64,000 nucleotides of DNA. It comes from Portunus trituberculatus (Eukaryota > Arthropoda > Malacostraca > Decapoda > Portunidae). Position numbers and translations under genes: made by a program. The notes beneath the pieces were generated by a model that made no database searches, was not told the DNA's origin, and saw nothing but the letters and a program-made list of their open reading frames with translations. Within the stretch, counting starts at the first letter, position 1. Every line of letters starts with the position of its first letter. Location: NCBI RefSeq assembly GCF_017591435.1, contig NC_059272.1, positions 6,397,035 to 6,461,034 of the forward strand, given 5' to 3'. Shown piece by piece: positions 1-10,585 of this stretch.

Positions 1-613
1 TATTTATTTATTTATTTGTTTTTATTCTTTTTATTTATTTATTTATTTATTTTTTTTTTTTTTAGGCTGAAAGAATTAATGGCACTTCAATGAAAGAAAT
101 CTATTTGAGTTACAAGTAGAGATATAACTGACACCAGAATTTTTACCAATACTGATATTGGTACAGTGCTTACTCCAATTTCATGAGTTCAAATTTTGTG
201 ATATGCCAATTTTGTGACCAAGGACCAAAAATTGCCATTTTAAAAGTTTCTCCATCTTGCTCCTTTCTCCCGGTATTGCGAGTGGTGGCGGGAGAGAGAG
301 CGTTCCCGCAAATTATATATTAGCGGGAAACTCGTGCAGGATTATCATACTTGTTGTCTGTGTATTATGCTATTTTTTAGTCACTATATCGCCTTCGAAG
401 AGGAAAGTGGACGCTTCTCTCTTCGGAGAAAAAGAGAGAGAGTGAGTGTGTGACATTTGCTAATATTTTAGACACAAGCGGGACGCACGTAACTTATCTT
501 TCGAGAGGAAGAGGGGGAGGGAGGGAAGGAGAGGAAGCGAAGGAGAGAGAGAGAGAGAGAGATTAGAAAATTTTTTGTTTTTGTATTTGTGTACATCTAT
601 TTACCACGTTATT
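1..613. other. AT-rich intronic/intergenic stretch, no gene seen
   Basis: The stretch opens with TTTA-rich low-complexity DNA and holds a GA-rich patch near 400-560. Its ORFs are short and have no recognisable domain. It may contain old repeat sequence, but I cannot name a family. Confidence 0.4.
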
Positions 614-832
614 CTTTTTTTTTTTTTTTTTTATACTATGTGGGCTTTTCACGGAAATTTATGAGCTAAAGGGGATACTTTTTAGGGTACCTCCTATCTC
701 AAAGCCCACTCGCTAGGAAACCGTTGTCCTGAGTGAGGAAGCCCGACCTGCACTCAGACCGTGGACAGGATTCGAACCCGTGCGCTTGGAGACCCCTTGG
801 ATCCCAAAGCACGCATGGTTCCACTGTACCAC

Positions 833-833
<1 letters not shown>
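614..833 (-). mobile_element. tRNA-derived SINE with poly(A) tail
   Basis: On the minus strand this begins with a tRNA-like head. A B-box (GGTTCGAATCC) lies near 770-780 and an A-box-like stretch near 810-830. It continues into a tRNA-unrelated body and ends in a run of A, seen as T's at about 614-632. The tail differs from the (CA)n-tailed SINEs at 39.3-40.0 kb but matches the type of the SINE near 60.5 kb. There is no proper anticodon arm, so it is not a functional tRNA gene. Confidence 0.65.

Positions 834-905
<72 letters not shown>
834..905. repeat. (TG)n microsatellite
   Basis: An almost pure TG run joins the SINE head on the left to the LINE-A 3' fragment on the right. On the minus strand it reads (CA)n, the sequence found at LINE-A 3' ends. 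Confidence 0.95.
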
Positions 906-907
<2 letters not shown>

Positions 908-990
908 TTACCTAGTTGTAGTTTTACAGGGCCTGGGCTTTATGCTCGTGTGGTCCCGTCTCCATATCTACACTTATCCAATTTTTCTTT

Positions 991-995
<5 letters not shown>
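906..995 (-). mobile_element. LINE-A 3'-end fragment (about 90 bp)
   Basis: This is the reverse complement of the LINE-A 3' terminus: the end of the last coding stretch, the conserved CCCAGGCCCTGTAAAACTAC segment and CTAGGTAAATAC. It is severely 5'-truncated. It is bounded on both sides by (TG)n, the same arrangement as the larger copy next to it. Confidence 0.85.

Positions 996-1080
<85 letters not shown>
996..1080. repeat. (TG)n microsatellite
   Basis: A pure TG run between two minus-strand LINE-A pieces. In minus orientation it is the (CA)n tail of the 1081-1958 copy. Confidence 0.95.
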
Positions 1081-1082
<2 letters not shown>

Positions 1083-1958
1083 TTACCTAGTTGTATTTAC
1101 CTAGTTGTAGTTTTACAGGGCCTGGGCTTTATGCTCGTGTGGTCCCGTCTCCATATCTACACTTATCCAATTTTTCTTTAAAACTATGTACACTCTTTGC
1201 TGATACCACTTCCTCACTCAAACTGTTCCAAGTCTCAACACATCTTTGGAAACTAAATTTTTAACATCTCTCAGACATCGTCCCTTCCTTAGTTTCTTAC
1301 TATGCGATCTTGTTCTTCTAAAGTCATATTCTTCTCTCAGGATCAGTTTCTCATTATCCACTTCATCCATTCCGTTAATCAATTTATAAACTTGTATCAG
1401 ATCCCTCTCTCTTCTCTGCTCCAAGGTTGGTAGATCCATTGCCTTTAGTCTCTCCTCATATGCCATCCCTTTAAATTCTGGAACCATTCTTGTAGCCATT
1501 TTTGCAGTCTCTAATTTTCTTATGTGTTTCTTTTTATGGGAGTCCACACAACTCCTGCATATTCCAATCTAGGTCTTATTTTAGTACTTATCAATTTCTT
1601 CATCATTTCCTTGTCCATATAGTGAAATGCTACTCCAATATTCCTTAGCAAATTATCGTCTCTCTGAAAATTCTATCAATATGGCTAACCGGTTGATTAT
1701 TTTCTTCCATTGTCACTCCCAAGTCCTTTTCCTTTTTTACTTTTTCTAGTTCTACTCCATCTCCCATCTTATAGATTCCCACTGGTCGTCTTTCACTTTT
1801 TCCCATTTCCATGACATGGCTTTTGTCCACATTGAATTCCATCTCCCATTTTTTGCTCCATTTGCAGATCTTGTTTAAGTCTTCCTGTAGTATTTCACAA
1901 TCCTCTTTTTGTTTAATGACTCTGCACAGTTTCGCATCGTCCGCAAACAGATTTATGT
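1081..1958 (-). mobile_element. LINE-A copy, 5'-truncated at the RT catalytic motif
   Basis: The minus strand holds the end of the reverse transcriptase and the C-terminal domain of the LINE family that fills 18.5-34.5 kb. The copy starts inside the LFADD catalytic motif at about 1958. It runs through the EFNVDKSHVMEMGKSERRP segment (ORF 1645-1842) and the EERLKAMDLPTLEQRRERDL segment (ORF 1218-1547), then the shared 3' terminus. Coding is broken by frameshifts, so it is a dead copy. The 5' edge abuts 18 bp of TG and the 3' edge abuts 85 bp of TG. It carries a duplicated CTAGTTGTATTTAC unit (minus-strand 3' end) at 1083-1110. Confidence 0.85.
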
Positions 1959-2034
1959 AGTGTGTGTGTGTGTGTGTAATTCACTGTTTGATCTGCTGCA
2001 GTCTCTGACGAGACAGCCAGACGTTACCCTACGG

Positions 2035-2095
<61 letters not shown>
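1959..2095 (-). mobile_element. SINE 3'-end fragment between two (TG)n tracts
   Basis: (TG)n fills 1959-1976 and 2038-2095. The 60 bases between them (1977-2037) are the reverse complement of the 3' end of the SINE at 39331-39566 (shared GATCTGCTGCAGTCTCTGA and the following CCGTAGGGTAA-type segment). It therefore continues the minus-strand chain of (CA)n-tailed elements. Confidence 0.75.
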
Positions 2096-2100
<5 letters not shown>

Positions 2101-2280
2101 TGAATGTAGCTTATCTTTAGTGATTGGTGGAGACAAGGATGGTGGGAGGAGCACTAGGATTTCAAGGACAGCATACGGCGTGTGTAGTTGGTATCCAACA
2201 CACTATACGGGACAACTGAACTGAAGAAAGCTCAGAAAAATAATATGACGTCTACGTAGGCGTCACCGTATTGAAGGGGT
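2096..2280. other. unassigned spacer before LTR-element remnant
   Basis: No domain is recognised here. This should be the 5' part of the LTR element or its flank. No 5' LTR or primer-binding site could be identified. Confidence 0.3.
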
Positions 2281-2458
2281 TAAGGAGACAGTAAGAGGGC
2301 CTAGACGGGTAAATACTGCCAATCAATTTTCAGGTAAATGTTTCCGTTGTTCAGGCCCACACATGATCAGAGATTGTAAAGAACAGGTGAGGTGTTTTAG
2401 GTGTGGAAAAGTTGGACATGTCGCTAGCAGGTGCCAAGAACATATTTCGGAAAACTAG
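2281..2458 (+). pseudogene. Gag C-terminus with two CCHC zinc knuckles
   Basis: One open frame encodes two nucleocapsid-type zinc knuckles in a row: CFRCSGPHMIRDC, then CFRCGKVGHVASRC (about 2340-2435). Both have the C-x2-C-x4-H-x4-C spacing. The frame ends at TAG 2456-2458 and overlaps the start of the protease-RT frame that follows. In LTR retrotransposons this protein packages element RNA in cytoplasmic particles. The upstream part of Gag is missing or unrecognisable, so the gene is 5'-truncated. The zinc knuckles are clear; the exact start is not. Confidence 0.7.
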
Positions 2459-3855
2459 AAAGGAGTAATTTCAGCTCCGGAAGTTGCTCTGTCATTGGAA
2501 AGGCGCGTTGTATAGGTTGTTTACCCATTGTCAATGTAGTAATAGGTGGGGTAGTTGGGAGAGCATTAATAGATACTGGTTGTACTACAACTGTAGTTTG
2601 TTCAAAGTTTGTTCGAAGCAGTAATGGTGAAGCTCGTGTTTGTGCTTTTGATGGCTGGCTAGTAACGTGCCGAACTGTGACTGGTCTTGAGTTGGTATTT
2701 GAAGATAAAGTAGTTAGTGTTTATAGGGTGCTGGTGTTAGATCAGTTGGTTGTTGGTGTGGATGTGGTTGTCGGAGTTGATGTTATCGATCAGTTGGGCG
2801 GAGTTACCATTGGTCGGGGTACAATTAAATTTGGAGACTCAAAAGTTCATGTCGAAGGTCAGCCAGCTGTGGCTGTAGTGCAAGGAGATGAGCAGCCTGC
2901 TAATAAAGTTGACGAGTCTTTTAACGGTGACAGTGTTCTGGAAATAAATGACACTGATTTTCATGCTAAGTTTGATGGGCAGCATTGGATGATAAAATGG
3001 ACATGGAAGTCTGAGCATCCTGTTCAACTCAAGAATAGAGTGTCGTGTTACGACAAAAATATGGCAAGCGAAAAGCAGTTGGAGTTTGAGAAGGAAGTAG
3101 ATAGATGGATCGAGGAGGGAATACTGGTGCCTTGGCAGGAGAATGTTGATACAGGTATTATTGCTCTCATGGCAGTGGAACAACCTACAAAGAATAAAGT
3201 GAGGCCAGTGCTCGATTTTCGTGAGTTGAATGCTTTTGTTAAGTGTCACACAGGAGATGATGATGTCAGTATTTGCAGTGAGAAATTGAGGGAGTGGCGC
3301 CAAATTGGTAAGCGTGTATCTCTAGTGGACTTGAAATCGGCTTATCTTCAATTGAAGATCGATAAAGAATTGTGGCCATACCAACTTGTTAATTATAAAG
3401 GTCAAACATTCTGTCTCATTAGATTGGGTTTTGGTTTAAATTCAGCTCCTCGTATAATGTCAAAAGTGTTAAAATATGTGCTGAGTTTGGATAGTGTTAT
3501 CGGGGCAGCAACTAGTTCGTATATAGATGACATTGCGGTCGATGAAAGTAGGGTGTCAGTGCAGGATGTGATCAAACATTTGAATAAATACGGGCTTGTT
3601 ACGAAACCTCTGGAAGCAGTTGGAGAGGGAACTGCAGTGTTGGGATTGAAGTTGTCGAAATCAGGAGACGAGTTGGTTTTTTGGAGAGGAAAAACATTGC
3701 CAGAGATTGGTGACACCCTTACCAGGCGGGAGCTATTTTCAGTATGTGGGATGCTTGTGGGGCATTACCCTGTTGCGGGATGGTTACGGGTTGCCTGTAG
3801 CTACATTATGCGACAGGCAGAAGGATTTCACACGGAGGATCTCGTTGGTGACTAG
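2431..3855 (+). pseudogene. LTR-retrotransposon Pol: aspartic protease and reverse transcriptase
   Basis: This 474-residue frame begins in a different phase inside the end of Gag. An aspartic protease motif ALIDTGCTTTVV lies at residues about 46-57. The reverse transcriptase follows, with VRPVLDFRELNAF near 255-268, LVDLKSAYLQLKI near 298-310, FGLNSAPRIMSKVL near 333-346 and the catalytic YIDDI near 363-368 (DNA about 3520-3534). It converts element RNA to DNA in the particle. The order PR-RT-RH-IN fits the Ty3/gypsy-type layout; I do not assign a clade. The first residues after the overlap may be translated by frameshifting from Gag. The frame ends at a TAG that probably interrupts what was one polyprotein. 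Confidence 0.8.
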
Positions 3856-3858
3856 ACT

Positions 3859-4557
3859 ATGTGTATGATCAAGGAGGTTATGGATAGAGTTGCTAGGGAG
3901 GATCCCGTGAGGGGGAGCTGGTTGGTGCCTCGGAGTACTCATGGAGTAGTTTGGACGGATGCAAGTAAAATCGCAATTGGAACAGTGTTGGAGATCAAGG
4001 GGAAAACAGTCGAGGATGCTGCCTGGTTGAGAAAGAATGATGATTTTAACCATATTAATGTTGCAGAACTGGAGGCTGTTTTAAAGGGAGTGAATCTGGC
4101 GTTGAAGTGGGGCATAACTTCTTTAGAGTTGAAGGTTGATTCTGCTACTGTTGTGGCATGGTTAAAAAGTGTGATAAGTACAGAAAAGCGAGTGCACACG
4201 AAGGAAGCAGCTAAAATGCTCATTAAGTGCAGGTTGGGAAATCTGAGAGAGTTAATCGAAGAATTTGGGTTGAAGATTGAGGTATTGTTGGTACCATCAG
4301 ATTGGAATAAGGCTGATATGTTAACTCGTGTGAAGAAGAGCTGGCTGGGAGCTGCCTCGACCGTTGAGAATGTACAAAGTGAACATATGTGCTCAGGAGT
4401 AATAGCGGATTTGCGTGCAGTTCACAATAGGCATCATATGGGAGTTGATCGAACTTGGTTCTTGGCAAAAAAGGTTGACCAGACTGTGGCAAGGAATGAT
4501 GTGAAGAGGGTGTACAAGGTTGTGAGAGTTGTCAATCAATTGATCCTGCACCTGTAA
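3859..4557 (+). pseudogene. Pol continued: RNase H and integrase zinc-binding domain
   Basis: It follows the previous frame after a single stop codon, in the same phase. RNase H is shown by VWTDASKIAIGTVLE (first catalytic Asp, about residues 31-45), the HINVAELEAVLKG segment (Glu) and LKVDSATVVAWL (Asp). The integrase N-terminal zinc finger starts with HNRHHMGVDRTWFLAKK near residue 190. Its CxxC half is thrown out of frame near 4525-4535 by a small frameshift, after which the frame runs into the wrong phase and stops at 4557. RNase H degrades the RNA template; the zinc domain helps integrase bind DNA ends. Confidence 0.75.
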
Positions 4558-5106
4558 CACATCAAAAGGGAGAAATATGTACCAAGTTTAACTGGCAGCG
4601 ATTGGCTGTTGATGTGACCCATTACAGAGGGGTGCCGTTTTTATCTGTGGTGGACTGTGGCCCAGGTCGTTTTGCTATTTGGAGAAAGTTAGTGAGAGAG
4701 GATGCATTGCATAGCTGATGAACTGAATAGCATTTTCTTGGAGAGGGGCCCAGTACACGAGTTGTTGATGGACAAAGGCACGGCTTTTCGGTCTCAAAAT
4801 TTGGCTGATATGTTGCGAGGCTGGAATATAGATGGGGTATTTAGAGCTGCATACAGACTGTCAGGGAATGGGATTGTTGAGAGACATCACAGGACGGTAA
4901 ATGCAATTGCTGAAAGAGGAGGTATCCCTCCCTTGGAAGCTGTGTATTGGTATAACAGCACACCAAGATATGGGGAGGATGAGTTATTGGTACCACAGCG
5001 CTCAGTCTATATTTACAAGTGGAGATACCCGTGGATGAAAAACCCTGATGTCGGGGACAGAGCAGCGAGAAGTTGTCTGTACATATTGGAGATTAGGTGT
5101 GGGTGA
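4530..5106 (+). pseudogene. Pol continued: integrase catalytic core, broken
   Basis: Beginning around 4530 in the shifted phase is the rest of the zinc finger and the first core Asp (RLAVDVTHYRG, about 4599-4631), read up to a TGA at about 4718-4720. A second frame from 4702 to 5106 carries the second catalytic Asp in LLMDKGTAFRS and the catalytic Glu in GNGIVERHHRT (about 4870-4902). The DDE triad is thus present but split over two frames. The WYNSTPRYGEDELLVP segment downstream is typical of retroelement integrase C-terminal halves. The copy cannot make an intact integrase. Confidence 0.75.
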
Positions 5107-5363
5107 AACCTGCTGGTGCTAGGTGTTCTACTCAGTGGGGAAAAGGGACTGTTACACAGGTGAATTCTCCAAATAATCTTGTTGTCAATGGTATGCCGAG
5201 GCATGTGTTGGATGTCCAGCCAGTAGTACAACCACCTGCGGAGTGTTCTGGTGATGAAGAGGAGGAGAGTCTTCGGGAGGGAGAGGGAGACTCTGTGTCT
5301 GTTGAGCCTCGTCCAGTAAGGAATAGGAGGCCTCCCGCATGGATGGCAGATTTCGTTAATTAA
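5097..5363 (+). pseudogene. Pol C-terminal tail
   Basis: This 88-residue frame overlaps the end of the integrase core in another phase. It ends in a charged region (GDEEEESLREGEGDS) and RPVRNRRPPAWMADFV, the kind of R/P-rich end seen just before the stop of retroelement pol genes. A frameshift near 5097-5106 separates it from the core. It has no enzyme domain of its own; the product is inferred from position. Confidence 0.6.
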
Positions 5364-5800
5364 GTTTGTTCTCAGGTTTTTTAATATTCTATTGAGGTGT
5401 TGATGGGTGTATTTGGTTTTTGTGATCTTAAGTTCATGGGGAGATGTGGTTTTTTTGGTTATTGTTGTGGTGGTTTCGGGAATGTTTTGAGAGGGTTTGG
5501 GCGCACCGTTTGCGGCTTGTGTGGGCTGTGCGCGGGTAGAGGGCAGAGCTGTGTTGGAGTTGGTGGAGGGTGGTGTTGTGGTTGGGATGCTCTGTCGTCA
5601 CCGATATATTTTTGTTGTTTGCTCTCGTTTTACTCAGTTTGTCGTCTTGTTTTTGCTCTTGTTGTTGCACTTGTACTACAAAACCACATGGCATGACAAA
5701 ACTACCCTAAACCTTTCATTTCATGCATAATAGTAATACAGTTTGACCCTTTTGAGGGTAGTAATCGGTGATAAAGTTAAAATGCAATCATCTCAATAGT
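5364..5800 (+). mobile_element. probable 3' non-coding end / LTR of the same retrotransposon
   Basis: Downstream of the pol stop, a purine stretch (GGGGAGATG, about 5439-5447) precedes TGTGG. This could be the polypurine tract and the start of a 3' LTR. No second copy of this sequence is visible on the 5' side of the element, so the LTR call cannot be confirmed from this window. The right edge is uncertain. Confidence 0.3.
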
Positions 5801-6149
5801 AGGGTTGTATGGGTTGTCCCTCTCTTGCATACTGTACCTCAGTTAATTGTTTCTGTCTGGATTTGGCTGAATGGGCTAAACAAAAAAAAATCATTAAAAC
5901 ACCCTGCTACTCAAGTAGTAAACTGGGATAGGAGGGAAGGAGGCAAGACCCATTTAGACAAACACAATGTGCAGGTCAATTTCTTTCTAGTTAAAGCAAA
6001 GCACATAACAGATGACATTAACTTTACACACAGGTGCAGTTGCGAAAGTCATCCCCCCATTAATATATTATGCTGCAGTATTGTTTGATGCTATGTGAAG
6101 TGACTTCCTCATATGATATAATGCTAATGTGATATTAATGCTGTTACAG

Positions 6150-6400
6150 GTAACCGAGGGAATAGTTTCCGGGGTGGATGGGACCGTGACCGCCGTGGAG
6201 GCTACACTGACCGACGGGATAGAGGTGGTTGGATGCGTGACCGTGATTATGGACGTGGAAGCTACAACAGAGAAGGAGGTCGTGGTACCTATAACAGGGA
6301 CTACAATCGTGGTGGATACAACAGAGAAGTGACCAGAGGAGGATATAATAGAGACAGGGGCAACCGGGCAGGCTACCAGAACAGTTGGAATCGCCCTCAG
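6150..6400 (+). CDS. hnRNP-type RNA-binding protein, RGG-box exon
   Basis: An internal exon, bounded by a TTACAG acceptor (ending 6149) and a GTTTGT donor (from 6401). It starts with two bases of a Gly codon and ends on a complete codon. It encodes about 84 residues dominated by R, G, Y, D and N: GGWDRDRRGGYTDRRDRGGW, then repeats of the type YNR and RGGYNR. This is an RGG box, which binds RNA and is commonly arginine-methylated in nuclear RNA-binding proteins. Phase continues exactly into 18168-18341 and 38544-38747. Composition and order resemble the C-terminus of hnRNP U-like proteins. The SAP/SPRY/kinase-like domains that would prove this lie outside the window, so another RGG protein is possible. 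Exon confidence is high; the family name is moderate. Confidence 0.8.
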
Positions 6401-7040
6401 GTTTGTATTTTTATGTGTTCCAATATATTAGATATATGATCTCATCTGCTCTAAGTTAGTCATGTGCTGAGTGAAAGAACTCTAGATCAGTATCTATTTC
6501 ATACAAGTTTACTCAGTTGAGCATATATTTATCTGTAAAATTTGTTATTTTGTCTTCACTCCAAGGAGTAAATGCTCCTTTTCTGTTTTTGTGCCAACTT
6601 TTTTGGGAGAACAATTGTGTATCAGACTTGATCTCTTTAGAAAAGCAGAAAATTCAAGGTGATTTTAGATACGAGTGATAGAATTTGTAGTAACTTTGGA
6701 AATTGTCACGATGTTGAAAGTAAGTTGTGTAGGTAGATTTTTCCAGTGAAAATGATAACAGTACAGTAGTTACATAAAAGCTTTCATGGCCGTGAAGAAA
6801 CGTGTTCTCTGGAATGTTCTTTGAATGTATAGTATAGGATAACAGTTGTTACAGGGGATTAAGACTTTTTATCAGAATCTAGGTAGCTATGGAGAATTTT
6901 TTTTATTGTGATAGGTAGAACTGGCCAATGGCAGCAAAGCAGTTGAGCAATAAGGCTCACTTTAGTAGCCAGTCCCTGAATAGGTCTCGAAGAGTTAGCC
7001 AAAAGAATTGGATAAATGCTTAGAAACAACACTGATGGTA
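6401..7040. other. intron sequence, no gene or repeat recognised
   Basis: This is the start of the 11.8 kb intron following the RGG exon. It is AT-rich, and no coding domain, terminal inverted repeat or microsatellite longer than about 15 bp is seen. It may contain decayed repeats. Confidence 0.4.
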
Positions 7041-7964
7041 CAGGCAACCCCTGCTTAACGAAGGGATTACGTTCCTAATAAACACTTCGTTAAGCGAAAC
7101 TTTGTTAAGCGAACCGATTATAACAAGTTTAATCCCTGACTTGAACTTCCATTGAGAGTAAACAAAGCAAAAGTACATCATAGTACAGTGAAATGTTTAA
7201 TGAAAGTAAAAATTATGAAGTTAAACATTTATTTAGGCAGTTTAATCTAAGTCATTATAATGTACACTAATGTATGTATGTACGTAACTTTATATTGTTG
7301 ATGATCTTAAATTTATGAAGGGAGGGAGAGTGAAACGGGAAAGACACTAACCGACAACCTGTGGAATGTAAACAAAGGGTGCATCATTGTATCACATACA
7401 ACACTTATATACCACATTTTCACTTAAGGCTTTCCATTTTATCCATTGTAGTCATGAGTTCAGGTGGTTCTTTTAGCTTGCAAGGAAGATACGGTCTCAC
7501 CAGCCTTCTTAGTAGAGTCTGCTGACTTGAAAATAGTAGACAGTAGATGGAGTCAAGATGGTGGCGAGCAATGCTATTAGTTTTTTCGCCTCTCTCGTGT
7601 CTGTGAATAATATCCAGCTTCACTTCGAGAGTAAGAGACTTCCTGGTCTTAGCAATGCTAGGTGACATTGCAGGGCGTTTTGGTGGTAAATTGAGCGAGG
7701 GAAGACAAGCTGCTGCTGACGCTGTTATTGTTTTGAACAGGGGCAGTGAGTGGTGCGCGTGTTGTCTATGAGAGGCGCTGGTGTATTCAAAAGCCTGTCG
7801 GCTTGTGTGATACGGCGGGCTTTTCAAATTTGGAAAAAATTACATGGATAAAATTTCGTTAAAACGAGTTTGGTATTCGTTAAACGAGCAAATGGTAGTA
7901 AAATAAAACCTTCATTTTAGCAAAAATTTTATTGTGTGAACCTTCGTTAAGCGGGGGTTACCGG
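7041..7964 (-). mobile_element. Tigger/pogo-type DNA transposon, internally deleted (copy 1)
   Basis: The ends are inverted repeats: CAGGCAACCCCTGCTTAACG on the left, matched by a right end reading TTCGTTAAGCGGGGGTTACC. Both are flanked by TA, the duplication expected for the Tc1/mariner/pogo superfamily. The total of 924 bp is far below a full Tigger (about 2.5 kb). The minus strand holds a short transposase remnant (separate entry). Three more copies occur at 14185, 46590 and 55100. The right TA is followed directly by a truncated LINE-A. Confidence 0.85.
7420..7827 (-). pseudogene. Tigger-type transposase, N-terminal remnant
   Basis: The minus-strand frame includes PKRPAMSPSIAKTRKSLTLE followed by VKLDIIHRHERGEKTNSIAR. 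This is the beginning of a CENP-B-like helix-turn-helix DNA-binding domain of pogo/Tigger transposases. After about 55 residues of homology the similarity stops, and the rest (about 40 residues) looks like joined C-terminal sequence. The catalytic DDE region is absent. This is therefore an internal-deletion derivative that could only move using enzyme from elsewhere. The upstream part of the ORF before PKRP is probably untranslated leader. Confidence 0.7.
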
Positions 7965-7965
7965 T

Positions 7966-8482
7966 ACTATAATAAGACCCAGATTGGAATATGCAGGAGT
8001 TGTGCGGACCCCCCATAAAAAGAAACTCATAAGGAAGTTGAGAGACTACAAAAAATGGCTACAAGAATGGTTCCAAAATTTGAAGGGATGACATATGAGG
8101 AGAGACTAAAGGTTATGGATCTACCAACCCTGGAACAGAGAAGGGAGAGAGGGCATCTGATACAAGTTTATAAATTGATCAACGGAATGGACCAAGTGGA
8201 TAATGAGAAACTGATCCTGAGAGAAGAATATGACATTTGAAGCATAAGATTGCATAGTAAAAAGCTGAGAAAGGGAAGATGTCTATGAGATGTTAAAAAA
8301 TATAGTTTCCCACAAAGATGTGGTGAGACGTGGAACAGTTTGAGTGAAGAATTGGTGTCAGCAACGAGTGTGCATAGTTTTAAAGAAAAATTGGATAAGT
8401 GTAGATATGGAGACAGGGCCACATGAGTATAAAGGCCAGGCCCTGTAAAACTACAACTATATAAATACACACACACACACAT
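7966..8482 (+). mobile_element. LINE-A copy, 5'-truncated, (CA)n tail
   Basis: It begins at AATAAGACCCAGATTGGAAT, within the C-terminal coding region of LINE-A, right after the Tigger TA. It then carries the YEERLKVMDLPTLEQRRERG segment (ORF 8055-8240) and the usual 3' terminus (CCAGGCCCTGTAAAACTACA), and ends in 9 CA repeats. A stop and frame errors make it non-coding. Confidence 0.85.
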
Positions 8483-8907
8483 TGGAGACTCAATACTTGA
8501 ACTTAAGGGGACTGTCCGATGGCCATGGTATCGAAAAATCTGAAAAGTATCAAAAATCCTCAAAACCACCAGAGCATCCCCAAACATATGGCAACATAGT
8601 GATGGAGTATTTTGGGGAAATACGCTAAAATACGTGAGGTATTTAAACTTTAAATGGCCCCTGCCATGCCCATCACAGACCGGGGCTCCCCCCCTCACAC
8701 ACTCTGTACCATAAATGATGATGATAAGCTCGGAAAACCCATGAAAAGTGGTTTCTTTGGTAAGGAAAGGTGGACACTGGCAACTCAGTATTATGGCGTA
8801 CCCAGGAACACACCCTCTTCCCTTACATTTCAGTGTCCATGTGACTGCGATAGTGTTGTGGTCAATGTTATGTTACCATGAAGAGGGCACAGAGTAGCAG
8901 TGTTGTT

Positions 8908-9471
8908 TGTTCAGGAACTCTCTCACACGGTCTTCTCAGGGGAGTTAACGAAAACACAGCTTGGGTTTTCCTTATGTTAACAATGCAGTTATTTACACTA
9001 CACAAGGATAGTCTCGTACACACACACAGTCCACAGCTCCCTGGCAAGCGCCCGGGGGAGCACAATGGCCAGCTCATGTATTAGCCAGACTCCAACTAAT
9101 GTAGCTCCATCTTGTCAATCTTTCGTCAGCAAAAACTCACTGACACCGGTGACCGACTCATATATTAAAGAACAGTTACAAATGCATTGGTTACAATAGT
9201 TAAAGTATTACTTAATTATAAATGAAAGAAATAACATATATGATAGTACTAAATATATGTCTATGCTGTTATATATATATATATATATATATATATAATC
9301 CAGCAACCAGAGGTTCCCACACTGAGCCTATGGGAATGTATACTGACTTAGCATAAGAAGTGCTTGCATATGAAAATGAAAAGATGTGCTTCTCGCTAAG
9401 ATCAGCCTCGCTTCTCACGGCTGTGTGTAGAAACAAGGAAAAAATAATTATATACAATTCATACCCTAACA
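8908..9471 (-). repeat. probable LTR (left copy), 564 bp
   Basis: It begins TGTTCAGGAACTCTCTCACA and ends ATACCCTAACA, giving TG...CA ends. It is nearly identical to 12097-12653 in direct orientation, apart from small differences and a longer TA run. It brackets minus-strand gypsy-type pol sequence, so it would be the 3' LTR. No matching short target duplication was found outside the pair. Confidence 0.65.
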
Positions 9472-9762
9472 CTGCTCGGTCACATACTTGCCGCGTTCTC
9501 GCGGCACAAAAAGAAAGCATACATAGATATATACTAACCGTGTACCTAGCTGTGTTAAAGTGTACTACAGGAAGTTCATGGATGAGAGTGAAATCGCCGC
9601 GCAACAAATATCGTGGCAGTAAGATTAGGTTAGGAACAAAGTAAATAGTTGCATAAATAAATAAATATTAATAATAAAATGATGGTACTCAGGAAGAGAG
9701 TCCTCCATGACCTGAGCCACTTTAGAGTAAGGAAAGAAAGAAAGATTTGTACAACAGGTATA

Positions 9763-9797
<35 letters not shown>

Positions 9798-10585
9798 AAA
9801 TTGACATTTGGGATAGATAAAATGATTGAAGTCGTAAAGTGGCAAAAATGTGAACTGCCTGATGACTTAAGAATCCTCGTTTACGTTGTGCCAATCGGTT
9901 TAACAATTGTGAGAGGAAATGATTCGGAAAAAGAAAACAATGGTAGCTATGAAACGGAAATTGAGTATAGATGCTGATATTGTTTAAACATGTACTTGGA
10001 AGAACAAGGCAAGAAAGTAATTCAATGCGTAAACTTGAGCAAGAAAGATCTTGTACACGTTCTCTCCAAAGGGACGAAAAACAGAGTAGCGTCACAGTGA
10101 TACCGGTGTAAAGAAGGCGACACGCAGCTACTTAGAGTCCCTTGAGATAGTGGCATTACGCGGAAATGTCTTGCGTTAACAGAAAATAAAAATGCATGAT
10201 GTGTTTAGTAAGAAAGCGTAAGGCAATGTGAGTAAGTCTATGACAAGAAAAAGAGAAACAGTTACGATGCTCTCGCTGGCATCAGAGAGGGTGTAAATGG
10301 AGCTGTTAGCAATCGCTACAGTGATAATATGACTATACATCCTCATCCCAAGCTGTACTAAAAGAATCTGAGAGATATTTAAGAAAATTATCAGTAACAC
10401 ATGCCTGTAGAGGCATGCACAGGGTGTCCATCAGAGTTATGTATAGTGGTAGCGAGTTGGCAGAGGTAAGCTAATGTAGGCTTTGGAAGCCAGAGAGTGT
10501 GGTGGACATGAAAGAAAATGAGGTAGCCAATATGGCTGGTGTGAAGTGTATAGATGGAGTAAATTGAATATTGCTATGCATGTGA
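9472..10585 (-). mobile_element. 3' internal region of the gypsy-type element, no clear gene
   Basis: This lies between the pol remnant and the left LTR on the minus strand. It carries a GA-rich patch (9762-9787) and short ORFs on both strands with no recognisable domain. It may represent an additional reading frame that has decayed, or 3' untranslated sequence. No strong polypurine tract is seen next to the LTR. Confidence 0.4.

Noticed and set aside
733..1181. ORFs rich in VCVCVC, YIYI, THTH or SLSL
   Set aside because: They are translations of (TG)n, (TA)n, (CA)n and (TC)n. The same applies around 2042, 13915, 17136, 18079-18603, 22711, 26306, 29220, 39415 and 41019.
5397..5730. Cys/Gly-rich ORFs after the retrotransposon pol gene
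   Set aside because: TG-rich low-complexity sequence in the presumed LTR; overlapping frames on both strands are open, with no homology visible.
9747..9977. ORF with a REREREREV stretch
   Set aside because: Created by a (GA)n run. The following residues show no domain, and it is antisense to the gypsy-type element.
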